Positions 39,778-39,795 of a stretch of 39,795 bases of DNA are shown in pieces. Source of the stretch: Proteiniphilum sp. UBA5283 (lineage in GTDB: Bacteria; Bacteroidota; Bacteroidia; Bacteroidales; Dysgonomonadaceae). Both the position numbers and the translations under genes were made by a program. The stretch's first letter is position 1, and each line of letters starts with the position of its first letter. The stretch spans positions 1-39,795 of the forward strand of contig DHSP01000014.1 in the NCBI GenBank assembly GCA_002408485.1, in the 5' to 3' direction. The notes under the pieces were generated by a model, which searched no databases, had not been told where the DNA came from, and saw only the letters and a list, made by a program, of their open reading frames with translations.

Positions 39778-39795
39778 ATGCGGAAGATACAATCC
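39778..39795 (+). CDS. possible start of the next gene, cut by the window edge
   Basis: An ATG 11 nt after the proA stop opens six codons, MRKIQS, before the window ends. Purines (AAGAG) precede it. In related genomes proA can be followed by an arginine-pathway carbamoyltransferase, but six codons cannot show this. Confidence 0.25.

Noticed and set aside
1..39795. Mobile element, prophage or CRISPR array
   Set aside because: No transposase, integrase, terminal inverted repeats, phage genes or regularly spaced repeats were seen.

Overview
The window looks like a chromosomal segment of a Bacteroidales bacterium, probably a Dysgonomonadaceae relative such as Proteiniphilum, Petrimonas or Fermentimonas; the family-level guess is inference. 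The evidence is the promoter style: the Bacteroidetes -7 element TAnnTTTG occurs upstream of about fifteen genes, several with a TTTG-like -33 element 18-20 nt further upstream. Shine-Dalgarno sequences are mostly absent. The gene families (PadR/PspC pair, SpeA-type arginine decarboxylase, MaeB with a phosphotransacetylase tail, TopA with a Lys/Ser/Thr tail, lipoprotein serpin, class II ribonucleotide reductase) also fit. I saw no insertion sequence, prophage, CRISPR array or rRNA. The genes are dense and look like core chromosome.

Layout. 1-308: edge of a possible minus-strand gene and two tandem leucine tRNAs. 556-3136: PadR regulator and a double-PspC membrane protein, minus strand, with promoter, candidate operator and terminator. 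3320-7440: coaBC, an M23 peptidase, and convergent pncB. 7624-14413: a five-gene minus-strand efflux operon (TetR, TolC-type channel, membrane fusion protein, RND pump, PII-like protein) with its own promoter and terminator. 14463-16121: LiaF-like membrane protein and a membrane-bound LytTR regulator. 16238-21202: OB-fold-like lipoprotein, DUF2461 protein, malic enzyme, TrpB2. 21268-21563: an apparent stand-alone structured RNA with a strong promoter and a terminator. 21577-22765: two-gene chromate transporter. 22787-29177: class II ribonucleotide reductase with a YigZ protein, then topA with an acetyltransferase, minus strand. 29370-30702: lipoprotein serpin. 30867-39766: arginine decarboxylase, CDF metal exporter, S9 peptidase with a DUF488 protein, MntP, a second M23 peptidase and proA. 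A possible next gene starts at the right edge.

Themes. Metal and oxyanion export recurs (CDF, MntP, ChrA pair), as does envelope maintenance or sensing (PspC, LiaF/LytTR, two M23 peptidases, RND pump, serpin). Several central-metabolism enzymes stand alone (CoaBC, PncB, MaeB, SpeA, ProA, NrdJ). The most interesting element is the non-coding RNA at 21304-21563. It folds on paper into one unbranched rod with an internal bubble, resembling 6S-type RNAs. The PII-like protein at the end of the RND operon is the best candidate for an under-described regulatory link.
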